Positions 8,294 to 17,537 of a stretch of 45,027 nucleotides of DNA are shown piece after piece. The stretch spans positions 1 through 45,027 of the forward strand of contig JAQBVN010000017.1 in the NCBI GenBank assembly GCA_027622975.1. The letters are read 5' to 3'. Position 1 is the first letter of the stretch; each line of letters opens with the position of its first letter. Position numbers and translations under genes: made by a program. Under the pieces are notes generated by a model. The model worked only from the letters and a program-made list of their open reading frames with translations. It was not told the DNA's origin and did not search any database. The DNA comes from Bacteroidota bacterium (GTDB lineage: Bacteria > Bacteroidota > Bacteroidia > Flavobacteriales_D > Sanyastnellaceae).

Positions 8294-8658
8294 TCATCGA
8301 ACGCACGGACAAAACACCGTTCGTGGAATTCTTGGCATTGGATTGCAAGTTGACCCTTTCAGGTCGCAGCATTCCAGAGAATTCGATTCAGTTTTATCAG
8401 CCCCTTCTGGATTGGACCGAGTCATTCTGTGCTTCTGGTGCAGAGTCGTTGGAGATTCACATCAAACTCGAGTACTTCAACACGAGTTCTTCCAAGTGCT
8501 TGATGGACCTTCTCAACCGCATCGAACAGTGTTCGTGCACAGCCCAGGTGTATTGGTACTACGAGACTGAGGATGAAGACATGCTCGAAGCGGGTGAGGA
8601 TTATGCTGCCATCATCCAAATTCCGTTTGTGCTGGTGGAAATGGATGGCCACACCTGA
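8281..8658 (+). CDS. siaC: SiaC-like phosphoprotein (DUF1987 family)
   Basis: A 125-residue cytoplasmic protein of the DUF1987/SiaC family, which has an anti-anti-sigma-like fold and is the substrate of SiaB. The family's beginning, PFVEF followed by LSGRSIPEN, is present. The segment EYFNTSSSKCLMDLL places a threonine at residue 68, which is the number I recall for the SiaC residue phosphorylated in Pseudomonas aeruginosa. In that system unphosphorylated SiaC binds and activates the diguanylate cyclase SiaD. The partner here is unknown. The ATG at 8281 lies inside the end of the SiaB-like gene. The stop is 18 bp from the convergent ABC transporter stop. Confidence 0.85.
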   Translation: MEDLIIERTDKTPFVEFLALDCKLTLSGRSIPENSIQFYQPLLDWTESFCASGAESLEIHIKLEYFNTSSSKCLMDLLNRIEQCSCTAQVYWYYETEDEDMLEAGEDYAAIIQIPFVLVEMDGHT

Positions 8659-8676
8659 GTATTGGTTTTGCTGCAA

Positions 8677-11586
8677 TCAGAACGCTTTGTTCTGAATGCG
8701 AGGCCAAACGAGCAGCATACCCCACAACATCAGGCTCATGCACAACAGGGCCAGTACATTGAATTGAAGCGTCGTCAAGAAGACGCCACCCAGCCTTTTG
8801 TACGGTGAGTACATGGTTGCATCCAGCGCAGAATTTTCAGGATCAAAGCGATGGATGGGTCCAGCCTTCTGGACGTACACACCATGAAGGAGAGGCGCTC
8901 GTTCAGTTCGGTCGTCTTGAAGCATCCATTCCCACAACTCGTCGTTATGGGAAGCGTTTTTGAGCGCGATGAGGTCGCCTTGGTATTCTCTCCTCAATTG
9001 CGCACGTGCCTCAAAGGCTTGAGCGTAATGGGTGTTGTACCTCGCCTTGACCTCGGACCATTGAATCTCTCCAGCCCGCTGCCACGGCCATGCAAAGGGC
9101 TTTCCCTCCCATCTTGAAAGTTCCTCTCCGCTCCGCTTGAGTTCAACCATGACCCGCACAGAATCGGCATCATGTTTGGCTGCCTGCGTCCAAAAATCCC
9201 GTCTCCACGCGGCTCGGTAAATGCGATCTTCCCAATCTATGAATTGAGCGTCATAGGGATTGTCTCGCGCCAGGTCCACTGCGAGTGCCTCAAAACCCCA
9301 CCGAGAAGCCATGATGTTTCCAAACCATGGCACCGCATCAGGGTCGGTCAGTGTCGCGTTGAATCGTTCAAATCGCACAATGGCACCGCCGAAAATGATC
9401 TGTGGAATGACCAAAATGGGAATGGTGATGTAGATCACCTTCACGGAATTGAACGTGGCACTGATGCACAATCCCAACATGTTGCCAAACAGCGAAACCA
9501 CGAACAAAACCACGGCATGCGTCCAAAAGAATGCCGGAATGTCGAGGATGAGATGGGATACAGCCACAAATGTCAAGGCGTGCAGTGCCGATACACCCGC
9601 CACCACTGTGATTTTGGAGTGGAGGTAGTGATGCCATTTCAATTGGAGGAATCGTTCCCTTTTGAGCAGACTTTTGTCACGAAAAATCTCTTCAGCACTT
9701 GCACTTAACCCCAGGAACAAGGCCACAATGACAGAGATAAACAAGAAGGCTGGGATGTTTTCGCTGTTCCTGAAGGTGTATTCAGCCCCCTCCGGTTGAA
9801 ACCTCATGAACAGAGCCATGATGCAAGCGAGGACAGGTGCTTCGAGACCGTTCACAAGGAGATACTGCTTGTTCCTCAGTTTAGCCAACACATCGCGTGA
9901 CAAGTAGGTCTTCCACTGCTTTGGACCTTTCGGGACACGATTTTCAGGATTCAGCGGTTGAATGCCTCTTCTTGCAGGTGGCAAGGTGTTGCCCAACATG
10001 ACGGTGTAGAAGTCATTCCATTCCTTGGGAGTCGTCCGACGATCCTCTGTTTTTCGTCCGTATTCGTCGACGGTCTTGGCCTCGATGACTTCAAAGATTT
10101 GTTCTGGATTGACATTGCCGCATGTCGAACACTCGCACTCGTCGGCATGAACTCGACTTGCGATGGCATTGAAATGTCGAACGGCATCAAGTGGATTTCC
10201 CCAATAGACCGGATGTCCTCCTTTGTCCAGCATGAATAGCCTGTCCAGCATTTTGAACAGGTCGGACGATGGTTGGTGCAGCACCGCAAAGACCAGTTGT
10301 CCTGCGTAAGTCAATTCCTTCAGGATGTCCAAAATGTGCTCGCTGTCACTGCTCGACAATCCACTTGTGGGCTCATCCAAGAAGAGAACGGGTGGTTTAC
10401 GAAGCAACTCCATGCCAATGTTCACGCGCTTACGCTGTCCACCAGAAATGACCTTGTCCATGACCGATCCCACCTGAAGATGACGGGCTTCCCACAACCC
10501 CAATTGATGGAGCACCTCGTCCACTCTGTCTTGCTGCTGTTGCGCCGTCCAATGGCCCAAACTCAACTGTGCATTGAACAGAAGGTTTTCCTGGACAGTC
10601 AGTTCGGCAATCAGAACATCTTCCTGGGGCACATGTCCAATCCAACCCGCCACAAGCTTGGGATGGTCGTGGATGCTGACGCCATTGATGGTGATTGTGC
10701 CAAACGTCGGCTTGGTGGTGCCATTGAGCACTCCTAGAAGTGTCGACTTCCCGGAACCACTTCCCCCCATGATTCCCACGAGTTGGCCGCCTTCTGCCTC
10801 CAAATTGAATTGGTGCAAGGCCTGTTCCTGAGGAAATTGAAAGTAGTGGCTCACATCTTCTGCGCGAAGCACCAACGGCTTTCGGTGATTGGAGGCTTGT
10901 TCCAAACTTGACACGAGTTCGCTGTGAAACAGAACTCCGCCCAAACTGTCACGCATGGTTCCTCCAGGAGCCAACATCGCCACCATCTCCCCTTTGAGTT
11001 CTTGGTGATTGATTCGCAAGGTTCCAGTGTGCGCTGTTCTTACGAGGAAGAGGTTTTGCTCCTCCAAATGCAAGCCAACCATCTTTCCGCCAAATCGCTT
11101 TCCCAACACGCGGTCGTCCAATGTGAATAGCGCGGGGTTGTTGGCCTCCACCCCATGAACGACCAAGGTCATGAGGGCGTCTTTGTGCGGTTCGGTCATG
11201 GAAAAACTCTCACACACGGTGCGCAGAAACATATGCCCTGTGTGGTGTTCCGGGGTGTGATGGAGGAACTCCATGAGCCTCACCACCACCACATGTTTTT
11301 CATGCCATTCAAGCCCTTTGTTGATCAAACTGCAAGTCCTGAGAAGCTTGACACTCAACTTTGACAATCGCTTCGCCACCATGTCAGGCCCTTGGTTGGG
11401 CATGTTTTGGAAAAGGTCGACCAAGCTGTCAAACCGCACCAAGCTTTGATCGACGATGGGCTTTGGAAGTTGGTTGCGCATGTATCTCGCAGCATGATCG
11501 CGACCCAAAGCAACGCCCTCCTCCCCGCGGCCTGCGGCAAAGAGAGCGAACAATTGAATCAATGCTTCGAGAATGCTGGTCGTCAT
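8677..11586 (-). CDS. Large ABCG-like ABC transporter with an N-terminal TerB-like region
   Basis: A 969-residue fused ATPase-permease. Residues 1-150 are helical and resemble a TerB-like domain. Residues 160-240 form a beta-rich stretch of unknown type. The ATPase follows with Walker A GGSGSGKST (about 271-279), signature ISGGQRKRV (about 380) and Walker B VLFLDEPTSGL (about 400), all close to eukaryotic ABCG/White proteins. A short Cys cluster, CECSTCG, sits near residue 482. The membrane part (about 570-730 plus a last helix at about 940-960) is of the ABC-2 type, interrupted by a soluble region near 780-920. It probably exports a lipid or other hydrophobic substrate; the cargo cannot be read. 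The beta-helix lipoprotein gene lies 52 bp upstream on the same strand. Confidence 0.85.
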   Translation of the reverse strand: MTTSILEALIQLFALFAAGRGEEGVALGRDHAARYMRNQLPKPIVDQSLVRFDSLVDLFQNMPNQGPDMVAKRLSKLSVKLLRTCSLINKGLEWHEKHVVVVRLMEFLHHTPEHHTGHMFLRTVCESFSMTEPHKDALMTLVVHGVEANNPALFTLDDRVLGKRFGGKMVGLHLEEQNLFLVRTAHTGTLRINHQELKGEMVAMLAPGGTMRDSLGGVLFHSELVSSLEQASNHRKPLVLRAEDVSHYFQFPQEQALHQFNLEAEGGQLVGIMGGSGSGKSTLLGVLNGTTKPTFGTITINGVSIHDHPKLVAGWIGHVPQEDVLIAELTVQENLLFNAQLSLGHWTAQQQQDRVDEVLHQLGLWEARHLQVGSVMDKVISGGQRKRVNIGMELLRKPPVLFLDEPTSGLSSSDSEHILDILKELTYAGQLVFAVLHQPSSDLFKMLDRLFMLDKGGHPVYWGNPLDAVRHFNAIASRVHADECECSTCGNVNPEQIFEVIEAKTVDEYGRKTEDRRTTPKEWNDFYTVMLGNTLPPARRGIQPLNPENRVPKGPKQWKTYLSRDVLAKLRNKQYLLVNGLEAPVLACIMALFMRFQPEGAEYTFRNSENIPAFLFISVIVALFLGLSASAEEIFRDKSLLKRERFLQLKWHHYLHSKITVVAGVSALHALTFVAVSHLILDIPAFFWTHAVVLFVVSLFGNMLGLCISATFNSVKVIYITIPILVIPQIIFGGAIVRFERFNATLTDPDAVPWFGNIMASRWGFEALAVDLARDNPYDAQFIDWEDRIYRAAWRRDFWTQAAKHDADSVRVMVELKRSGEELSRWEGKPFAWPWQRAGEIQWSEVKARYNTHYAQAFEARAQLRREYQGDLIALKNASHNDELWEWMLQDDRTERAPLLHGVYVQKAGPIHRFDPENSALDATMYSPYKRLGGVFLTTLQFNVLALLCMSLMLWGMLLVWPRIQNKAF

Positions 11587-11638
11587 ATCCTTGTGTGGCT
11601 CGGTCGCACCTTACGAGACCACGGACCAGAAGGTTTCC

Positions 11639-13204
11639 TCAGGGCAAGCGCTCAAAACAACCTTTCGTCGGGGAGATGCTACTCCGCGGGTTCCCCTCGA
11701 GGTCTGAACTGACTTCAAACAAGGTGAAAGGCGGTGAAGAGGACGCACCCAACCAAGCGGGGGCATTCCCGTCAAGGTGAAAGTCTTCGTTCAAGACTCC
11801 TACAAAGGGCGGTTCCAAATCCACGGAGGTGAACTCGTCCAAAATCGTTTCAGGAAATTCATCCCATTGGTGATGGATGGCAGAATGCGTCCACAAAGGA
11901 GATGCATAGATTTCACTGTCCCACAAGTCAGGCACAAACTCACTGAAATCGTTGAGGCCCACATTGTTTCCCCACACGATGCAGTTCCTGAATTCAGTCC
12001 CTTCGCTGAATGGCCTCCATTGAATGCTTCCATCAAATGCCTCGTACCAATCATTGAAGTAGACCGTAGGAAATTGGCGAATGCCGCCCAAACTGCTGAA
12101 GTTGGCGAACGTGGTGAGGTGCATTTGGATGTCTCCTCCCAGGGCGAAATAGCCACAAGCTTGACCACAGTTGATGATCAAATTGTTGAAGCCTTTGATG
12201 TGACCAGATTGGGAGAGGATACCGATGGATTCTGCATTGCGGATCAACGAGTTGGAAAGGGTCAAGGCAACCTCGGAAGAGGTACCAACACTGTCGACCC
12301 ACAGGGCCACTGTCGCGTCGTGAATTTCGACGTGGTCCAGCCGGCAATCCACAGCTCTGTCTAGCCAAATGCCGCCACGGAACGCTGAATAATTCACAAG
12401 ATTTCCAGACAACGTGTCTGTCACCTCAAAGGACAATCCCCATTGACCGGGGGAATCTTGGTAAGCATTTTCGAGTCTGTCACCTCGAAAGACCACGGGG
12501 TTGCCCAATTCACCTTCTGCCCGCAACGTACCTCCCCTCACCCAAAGCCCAGAACCATCATGGCCAAACACCTGGGTGCCTGGCAGCAATGTCAAGGTGC
12601 ACCCCTCATCAACAATCAGGCGACCGTACATGACATGCGGCAAGGATGAATCCCAGATTTCGTCGCATTCCAAAAAGGTGTAGGCTTCGGGTCCTCCGTG
12701 GAACACGGCATTTTGACCTTTGGCCAACAGCCCCACTTGTTGTTCGACGCCGTTGGTGGAAAATCGAAGAAAGTCGGAGATCAAGAATGGAATGTTTCCT
12801 GCTCCAAGGTTGGGATTGACGGTGACTTCCACGAAGACAAACAAACTGTCGCCACCCTCTAGTGCGATGTCACGAAGTCCAGAAGACGTCAAAGGCATGC
12901 CATTGACATTGACTCGGAATTCACTCGCCGAACCGCGCTCAAGACCAATTTCATCGATGAGCAAAGTGCCTGCATGGTCATTGTACACCTTCAATGGCAA
13001 TGTCACACTCCCGACAGTGGTGAACACCGTGTCAAAAAACATGGTGTCATCTTCCACCCCATCTGCATCCATGGTTGAAAAGCGCAACACATGATTGGGG
13101 TTGGTATCCCACATTTGTCGCCTGCAGCCTTGACTGAACACGGACCCCGTCACGACGACGATGAGGAACCAATAGAAATTGAGACCACGGGTTTCTTGAT
13201 TCAT
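11639..13204 (-). CDS. Right-handed beta-helix repeat lipoprotein
   Basis: A 521-residue exported protein. The N-terminus has a hydrophobic signal (FYWFLIVVVTGSVFS) followed by QGC, a loose lipobox, so it is probably an outer-membrane lipoprotein. Residues 30-170 look like an Ig-like or ASPM-type beta domain. Residues 180-450 contain short repeated strands with Asn-rich turns (VNYSAFRGGIWLDRAVDC, LSNSLIRNAESIGILSQS) typical of parallel beta-helix proteins that bind carbohydrate or act in adhesion. The ATG at 13204 is used because the signal peptide starts there; an earlier ATG would overlap the divergent glycosylase gene. The exact role is unknown. Confidence 0.8.
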   Translation of the reverse strand: MNQETRGLNFYWFLIVVVTGSVFSQGCRRQMWDTNPNHVLRFSTMDADGVEDDTMFFDTVFTTVGSVTLPLKVYNDHAGTLLIDEIGLERGSASEFRVNVNGMPLTSSGLRDIALEGGDSLFVFVEVTVNPNLGAGNIPFLISDFLRFSTNGVEQQVGLLAKGQNAVFHGGPEAYTFLECDEIWDSSLPHVMYGRLIVDEGCTLTLLPGTQVFGHDGSGLWVRGGTLRAEGELGNPVVFRGDRLENAYQDSPGQWGLSFEVTDTLSGNLVNYSAFRGGIWLDRAVDCRLDHVEIHDATVALWVDSVGTSSEVALTLSNSLIRNAESIGILSQSGHIKGFNNLIINCGQACGYFALGGDIQMHLTTFANFSSLGGIRQFPTVYFNDWYEAFDGSIQWRPFSEGTEFRNCIVWGNNVGLNDFSEFVPDLWDSEIYASPLWTHSAIHHQWDEFPETILDEFTSVDLEPPFVGVLNEDFHLDGNAPAWLGASSSPPFTLFEVSSDLEGNPRSSISPTKGCFERLP

Positions 13205-13230
13205 GAGACAAAGATGTTCAACTTCGGCTG

Positions 13231-13857
13231 ATGAATGAACGTGAAGATGCTGCATTTCGTGCGCACCTAGCCAATGTCGATCCAGAGTTTCTGAATCAGA
13301 TTGTCAATCTTCCCATTCCAGTTCTTCCGCCAAGTCGTCCTCCTTTCGAATCGCTGGTGAGAATTGTTGTGGGACAACAACTGAGCACGGCAGCGGCCCA
13401 AACGGTGTTCCATCGCTTGATGATGGCCATGGATGGCGAACTTCAGCCTCCTGCCTTGCAAGCAGCGTCAGATGCGCTCCTCAGGTCGGTTGGGCTAAGT
13501 GGTGCCAAGACCCGGACCATTCGTGCTTTGGCCGATTTCTCCGGTCCTGAGGGACGTCAACTCGAGGCCTTGTGCGATTCTCCATGGCCAGGCCTTCGTG
13601 GAGACTTGCTCAAAATTACGGGAGTGGGTCCTTGGACTGTGGACATGTTTGGGATGTTTGGATTGGGTTTACCCGATCTTTTTTCGGCGGGCGACTTTGC
13701 CCTGAAAAAGGCCATGACCCAATTCCTTGGCATTCCCCTACACGAAGGGCCCGCTGCTTTTGAAGCGCGAGCCCTTCGTTGGAGTCCTCACCGAACCTTG
13801 GCTTCGATGTACTTGTGGAAGCTCCTCGAGAAACCGATTGGTCCTCAGCCCAAATAA
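13231..13857 (+). CDS. DNA-3-methyladenine glycosylase, AlkA type
   Basis: A 208-residue base-excision repair enzyme of the HhH-GPD superfamily, which removes alkylated purines from [20 protein letters not shown] is the conserved start of the domain. The helix-hairpin-helix is [15 protein letters not shown] (about residues 127-141). The catalytic aspartate is D155 in SAGDFALKK, matching the second Asp of the LPDDYLIK segment of E. coli AlkA. At 208 residues it lacks the N-terminal beta domain of E. coli AlkA, as in many short bacterial forms. It is divergent from the beta-helix gene by 26 bp and overlaps the convergent rpoD by 13 bp at the 3' end. Confidence 0.92.
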   Translation: MNEREDAAFRAHLANVDPEFLNQIVNLPIPVLPPSRPPFESLVRIVVGQQLSTAAAQTVFHRLMMAMDGELQPPALQAASDALLRSVGLSGAKTRTIRALADFSGPEGRQLEALCDSPWPGLRGDLLKITGVGPWTVDMFGMFGLGLPDLFSAGDFALKKAMTQFLGIPLHEGPAAFEARALRWSPHRTLASMYLWKLLEKPIGPQPK

Positions 13858-14714
13858 CCCTTCAAAATGCGACTGCGGCTGGTGTGCTTCAGTCGACGGA
13901 TGGCCTTCTCCTTGATTTGGCGAACCCTTTCACGGGTCAAATCAAAACGCTCACCGATTTCCTCAAGGGTCATCGGATGCTCGCCATTGAGTCCAAAATA
14001 CAAGCGAACTACATCAGCTTCCCGGGGGGTCAATGTGCGCAAGGAGCGCTCAATTTCCTTTCGAAGCGATTCGTTCATCAAATCGGTGTCAGGAGAAGGA
14101 GTATCCGCTGTTTGCAACACATCGTACATGTTGCTCGAACTCTCATCCCCATCTTTCAATGGAGCGTCCATCGACACGTGACGACCAGCATTCTTCATGC
14201 TTTGCTTCACTTCGTCGAGGGTCATGTCCAAAGTCTCAGCCAATTCAGCGGCCGTGGGCGGGCGCTCAAACTCCTGCTCCAAACGCGCGAATGCCTTGTT
14301 GATCTTGTTGATTGAACCAATCTTGTTCAATGGCAAACGCACGATTCGGCTCTGTTCCGCCAAAGCCTGAAGAATGGATTGACGAATCCACCACACCGCG
14401 TACGAGATGAACTTAAAACCACGTGTTTCATCAAAACGTTGGGCAGCTTTGATGAGGCCGAGGTTTCCCTCGTTGATCAAATCAGGCAACGAGAGCCCTT
14501 GGTTTTGATATTGCTTGGATACCGATACCACAAAACGAAGGTTGGCCTTGGTTAGCTTCTCGAGTGCTGCCTGATCGCCTGCCTTGATTTTCCGAGCCAA
14601 TTCCACCTCCTCCTCCGCAGTGATCAGGTCGACACGCCCAATTTCTTGGAGGTATTTGTCGAGAGATGCGGTTTCACGGTTTGTGACCTGCTTCGTGATT
14701 TTGAGTTGCCTCAT
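13845..14714 (-). CDS. rpoD: Primary RNA polymerase sigma factor (RpoD/SigA)
   Basis: A 289-residue sigma-70 factor of the short form usual for Bacteroidota, lacking the long region 1.1 and the non-conserved insert. [14 protein letters not shown] is the characteristic N-terminus. Region 2 includes [33 protein letters not shown] and [17 protein letters not shown], which melt and read the -7 box. Region 3 has [19 protein letters not shown]. Region 4 has [20 protein letters not shown], the helix-turn-helix for the upstream promoter element. It sits 63 bp downstream of pnp on the same strand and may have its own promoter in that gap or be read from the accD-rpsO-pnp unit. Confidence 0.97.
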   Translation of the reverse strand: MRQLKITKQVTNRETASLDKYLQEIGRVDLITAEEEVELARKIKAGDQAALEKLTKANLRFVVSVSKQYQNQGLSLPDLINEGNLGLIKAAQRFDETRGFKFISYAVWWIRQSILQALAEQSRIVRLPLNKIGSINKINKAFARLEQEFERPPTAAELAETLDMTLDEVKQSMKNAGRHVSMDAPLKDGDESSSNMYDVLQTADTPSPDTDLMNESLRKEIERSLRTLTPREADVVRLYFGLNGEHPMTLEEIGERFDLTRERVRQIKEKAIRRLKHTSRSRILKGYLG

Positions 14715-14777
14715 GATGTCATTTCAAAGGGATTCAACAAAGGGATAACGGACCAAGAGATTCAAAGGTTGTGACCT

Positions 14778-17060
14778 TCACAGGTTTTCACCTTGTTCTC
14801 CCCGTCCTTCAGGTCTTGGACCTCTGTCTCCACGTGGACGATCTCCGCGGTCGTCGCGATCGCGACGACCGCGGTCCCCGCGGTCCCCGCGATCTCCACG
14901 ATCTCCACGGTCTTGTCTTGGCGGGCGCTCCACGTAACCTTCTGGCTTGGGAAGCAAGGCCTTCCGGCTGAGCTTGATTTTGCCAGTTTTGGGATCGCGG
15001 CCTACCACCTTGAATTTGACCATTTCGCCTTCCTTCAGAACGTCCTCGACGTTGTCAATGCGCTTCCAATCGAGCTCACTGACGTGCAACAGACCATCTT
15101 GACCCGGCATAACCTCCACAAACGCACCGTAAGGCATGATTGTCTTCACCTTGCCCTCGTACTCCTCACCAATTTCAACGGTTGGTGGGAAGGCTATTTG
15201 CTTGATGCGGGTCAAAGCAGCGTCGATCGCAGCTTTGTCAGAAGCCGCAATTTCGACAATGCCCTTGCCGTCAACATCCTCAATGCTGATGGTCGTTTGG
15301 GTGTCTGCCTGAATTTCTTGGATGATTTTGCCGCCTGGACCAATGATGGCGCCGATGCTGTCACCGGGAACTTCGATGGTGACGATGCGTGGAGCATGAG
15401 GCTTGTAGTCTTCGCGAGGCTCAGAAATCTCAGTCAACATCGCTTCACGGATGTGATGGCGTCCAACACGTGCTTGCTCCAACGCTTCGCGCAACTGATC
15501 AAAGCTCAATCCTTTGATTTTGATGTCCATCTGGCAAGCGGTAATCCCATCAGCCGTGCCTGTGACCTTGAAATCCATGTCTCCGAGGTGATCTTCATCA
15601 CCCAAAATATCAGACAAGATGGCGTATTTGCCTGAGTCCTGATCGGTGATCAAACCCATGGCAATCCCAGACACGGGAGCCTTGATTTGAACTCCCCCGT
15701 CCAACAGAGCCAACGTTCCGGCGCACACAGTGGCCATCGACGAAGAACCATTGGATTCAAGGATCTCACTGACAAGACGAATGGTGTAAGGACATACTTC
15801 AACAGGCGGCAGAACAGGCTTCAAAGCGCGCAAGGCCAGGTTACCGTGTCCAACTTCACGACGGCTCGTGCCGCGCAAAGGACGTTCTTCACCGGTGCTG
15901 AAAGGCGGGAAATTGTAGTGAAGCAAGAACTTTTCATTCTTGCGAACGAGCGCACCATCAATCAATTGCTCGTCTAGTTTGGTGCCCAAGGTCAAAGTGG
16001 TCAGGCTCTGGGTCTCCCCACGGGTGAAGATGGAAGATCCGTGACATCCGGGGAGGTAATCCACTTCAGTCCAAATGGAACGAATGTCTGTCGTCCTCCG
16101 GCCGTCTAACCGCAATCCTTCGTTGAGAATCAAGTCCCGTACGGCTTTCTTTTGAGCTTCTTTGATGTAGGCACTGGCCAACCCTCCTTTCTCTGCCAGA
16201 TCAGCTTCATCCATGGATTCCATGAAAGACTGCTTGAGTTCAGCAAAACGCGATTTGCGTTCTTCCTTGGAGGCTCCTGTCTTCCCAGCTTCATAAAATT
16301 TGGGGTACAAATCGCTGTGGATGCGCGAGCGCAACGCGTCGTCGTGCGTCTCATGGCTGTAAACGCGCTTGTTGTCAAACGTGCCCACTTTCTTGGCCAG
16401 TTCGTTTTGGGCTTCGCATTGCAGCTTGATCGCGACATGCGCAGCCTCGATGGCATCCACCATCTCAGACTCGCTGACCTCTTTCATTTCTCCCTCCACC
16501 ATGACGATGCTGTCAAGGGTTCCCGCTACCATGATGTCCATGTCTGCGATTTCCAATTCGGAGCGGAGTGGGTTGATGATGAACTCGCCGTTCACTCGTG
16601 CCACACGAACCTCAGAGATTGGACCATCAAATGGAACATCAGACACGGCAATGGCCGCGCTTGCAGCCAATCCAGCCAAGCTGTCTGGAAGAACCTCCTT
16701 GTCTGCGCTCATCAGTTGGATCATGACTTGGGTTCCCGCGTGATAATCTTCTGGGAACATGGGGCGAAGTGCCCGGTCCACAAGGCGCATCACGAGGACC
16801 TCAGTGTCTGATGGACGTGCTTCGCGCTTGAAGAACCCTCCTGGGAACCTTCCTGCGGCGGCGTATTTCTCCCGGTAATCGACTGTGAGCGGAAGGAAGT
16901 CGACGTCCATCGCTTCATGGCTAGAGACGATGGTTGCCAAAAGCATGGTGTCTCCCGAGCGGACGACGACAGAACCGTGTGCTTGCTTTGCGAGCTTGCC
17001 GGTTTCAATGGTGATCTCGCGCCCATTGCCGAGATCGATGGTTTGGTTGTGAATGTTCAT
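14778..17060 (-). CDS. pnp: Polyribonucleotide nucleotidyltransferase (PNPase)
   Basis: A 760-residue phosphorolytic 3'-5' exoribonuclease of the RNA degradation machinery. Two RNase PH-like domains fill about residues 1-550; [14 protein letters not shown] and the [16 protein letters not shown] segment belong to the second, active one. The KH domain has [15 protein letters not shown] (about 570-585) and the S1 domain has [18 protein letters not shown] (about 635-655). After about residue 710 comes a tail made almost only of Arg, Gly and Asp (repeated RGD), longer and more regular than needed for the S1 end. The ATG at 17060 matches the family start; the upstream in-frame codons fall in the intergenic hairpin region. 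It follows rpsO, as in many bacteria. Confidence 0.97.
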   Translation of the reverse strand: MNIHNQTIDLGNGREITIETGKLAKQAHGSVVVRSGDTMLLATIVSSHEAMDVDFLPLTVDYREKYAAAGRFPGGFFKREARPSDTEVLVMRLVDRALRPMFPEDYHAGTQVMIQLMSADKEVLPDSLAGLAASAAIAVSDVPFDGPISEVRVARVNGEFIINPLRSELEIADMDIMVAGTLDSIVMVEGEMKEVSESEMVDAIEAAHVAIKLQCEAQNELAKKVGTFDNKRVYSHETHDDALRSRIHSDLYPKFYEAGKTGASKEERKSRFAELKQSFMESMDEADLAEKGGLASAYIKEAQKKAVRDLILNEGLRLDGRRTTDIRSIWTEVDYLPGCHGSSIFTRGETQSLTTLTLGTKLDEQLIDGALVRKNEKFLLHYNFPPFSTGEERPLRGTSRREVGHGNLALRALKPVLPPVEVCPYTIRLVSEILESNGSSSMATVCAGTLALLDGGVQIKAPVSGIAMGLITDQDSGKYAILSDILGDEDHLGDMDFKVTGTADGITACQMDIKIKGLSFDQLREALEQARVGRHHIREAMLTEISEPREDYKPHAPRIVTIEVPGDSIGAIIGPGGKIIQEIQADTQTTISIEDVDGKGIVEIAASDKAAIDAALTRIKQIAFPPTVEIGEEYEGKVKTIMPYGAFVEVMPGQDGLLHVSELDWKRIDNVEDVLKEGEMVKFKVVGRDPKTGKIKLSRKALLPKPEGYVERPPRQDRGDRGDRGDRGDRGRRDRDDRGDRPRGDRGPRPEGRGEQGENL

Positions 17061-17108
17061 GTTGCCTCTTCTTCTACTTGTGTGCGGGCCGGCAAGCCCC
17101 AATATGCC

Positions 17109-17135
17109 AAAGGCGGTTGACCTTCAACCGCCTTT
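17109..17135 (-). terminator. Hairpin between rpsO and pnp
   Basis: A perfect 12-bp inverted repeat (AAAGGCGGTTGA / TCAACCGCCTTT) with a 3-base loop lies 19 bp after the rpsO stop and 48 bp before the pnp ATG. On the minus strand the stem ends in TTT but no longer U-tract follows, so it is either a partial terminator or an RNA processing site. In E. coli the rpsO-pnp gap also holds a terminator and an RNase III site used in PNPase autoregulation. Confidence 0.65.
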
Positions 17136-17154
17136 GTAGTGTTTTCAGGATGGG

Positions 17155-17424
17155 TCAGCGACGCAGACCAAGTTCCTTCACAATCGCGCGGTAGCGCGTG
17201 ATGTCCTTGTCAGCGAGATAATTCAACAACTTGCGTCGTTTGCCGACGAGGTTGATCAGCGCGCGCTGGGTGTTGAAGTCCTTGCGGTTCTTCTTCAAGT
17301 GCTCCGTAAGGTGAGAGATTCGGAATGAGAACATGGCAATCTGACCTTCAGGCGAACCCGTGTCGGTTGCGCTCTTTCCGTGGCTGGCGAAGAATTCTTT
17401 CTTCTTTTCTGCGTCCAAATACAT
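17155..17424 (-). CDS. rpsO: 30S ribosomal protein S15
   Basis: An 89-residue ribosomal protein, exactly the usual length. S15 binds the central domain of 16S rRNA early in 30S assembly. The S15 signature is visible as TGSPEGQIAMFSFRISHLTEHL and further on RKDFNTQRALINLVGKRRKLLNYL, read in short blocks. The ATG at 17424 gives the standard MYLDAEKKKEFF start; an in-frame extension to 17499 would be leader sequence containing the promoter box. It lies between accD and pnp on the same strand. Confidence 0.97.
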   Translation of the reverse strand: MYLDAEKKKEFFASHGKSATDTGSPEGQIAMFSFRISHLTEHLKKNRKDFNTQRALINLVGKRRKLLNYLADKDITRYRAIVKELGLRR

Positions 17425-17469
17425 GTGCGAAATCTTTGAGATGTTCGGAATGTGAATAAAAATGAGGTG

Positions 17470-17477
17470 CAAATGTA
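17470..17477 (-). promoter_or_regulatory. Bacteroidota-type -7 box for rpsO-pnp
   Basis: On the minus strand TACATTTG matches the Bacteroidota sigma-A -7 consensus TAnnTTTG exactly, about 45 bases before the rpsO ATG. A weaker TTG about 15-20 bases further upstream may serve as the -33 element. This is a motif match only; the start of transcription is not known. Confidence 0.45.
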
Positions 17478-17508
17478 CAATAGAAATCCATGCAATCATT
17501 TGTCATCT

Positions 17509-17530
17509 CAGGCCTTTTCAAAAAGGCCTG
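17509..17530 (-). terminator. Hairpin after accD
   Basis: A 10-bp perfect inverted repeat (CAGGCCTTTT / AAAAGGCCTG) with two bases between the arms begins 8 bp after the accD stop. In the RNA the stem would be about 9 bp with a 4-base loop. No U-tract follows on the minus strand, so termination is likely to be partial. It separates accD from the rpsO promoter box. Confidence 0.45.
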
Positions 17531-17537
17531 CATGCCA

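Noticed and set aside
14793-15635. A 280-codon + strand frame opposite pnp
   Set aside because: It is the shadow of the PNPase KH, S1 and tail region, which is conserved on the minus strand.
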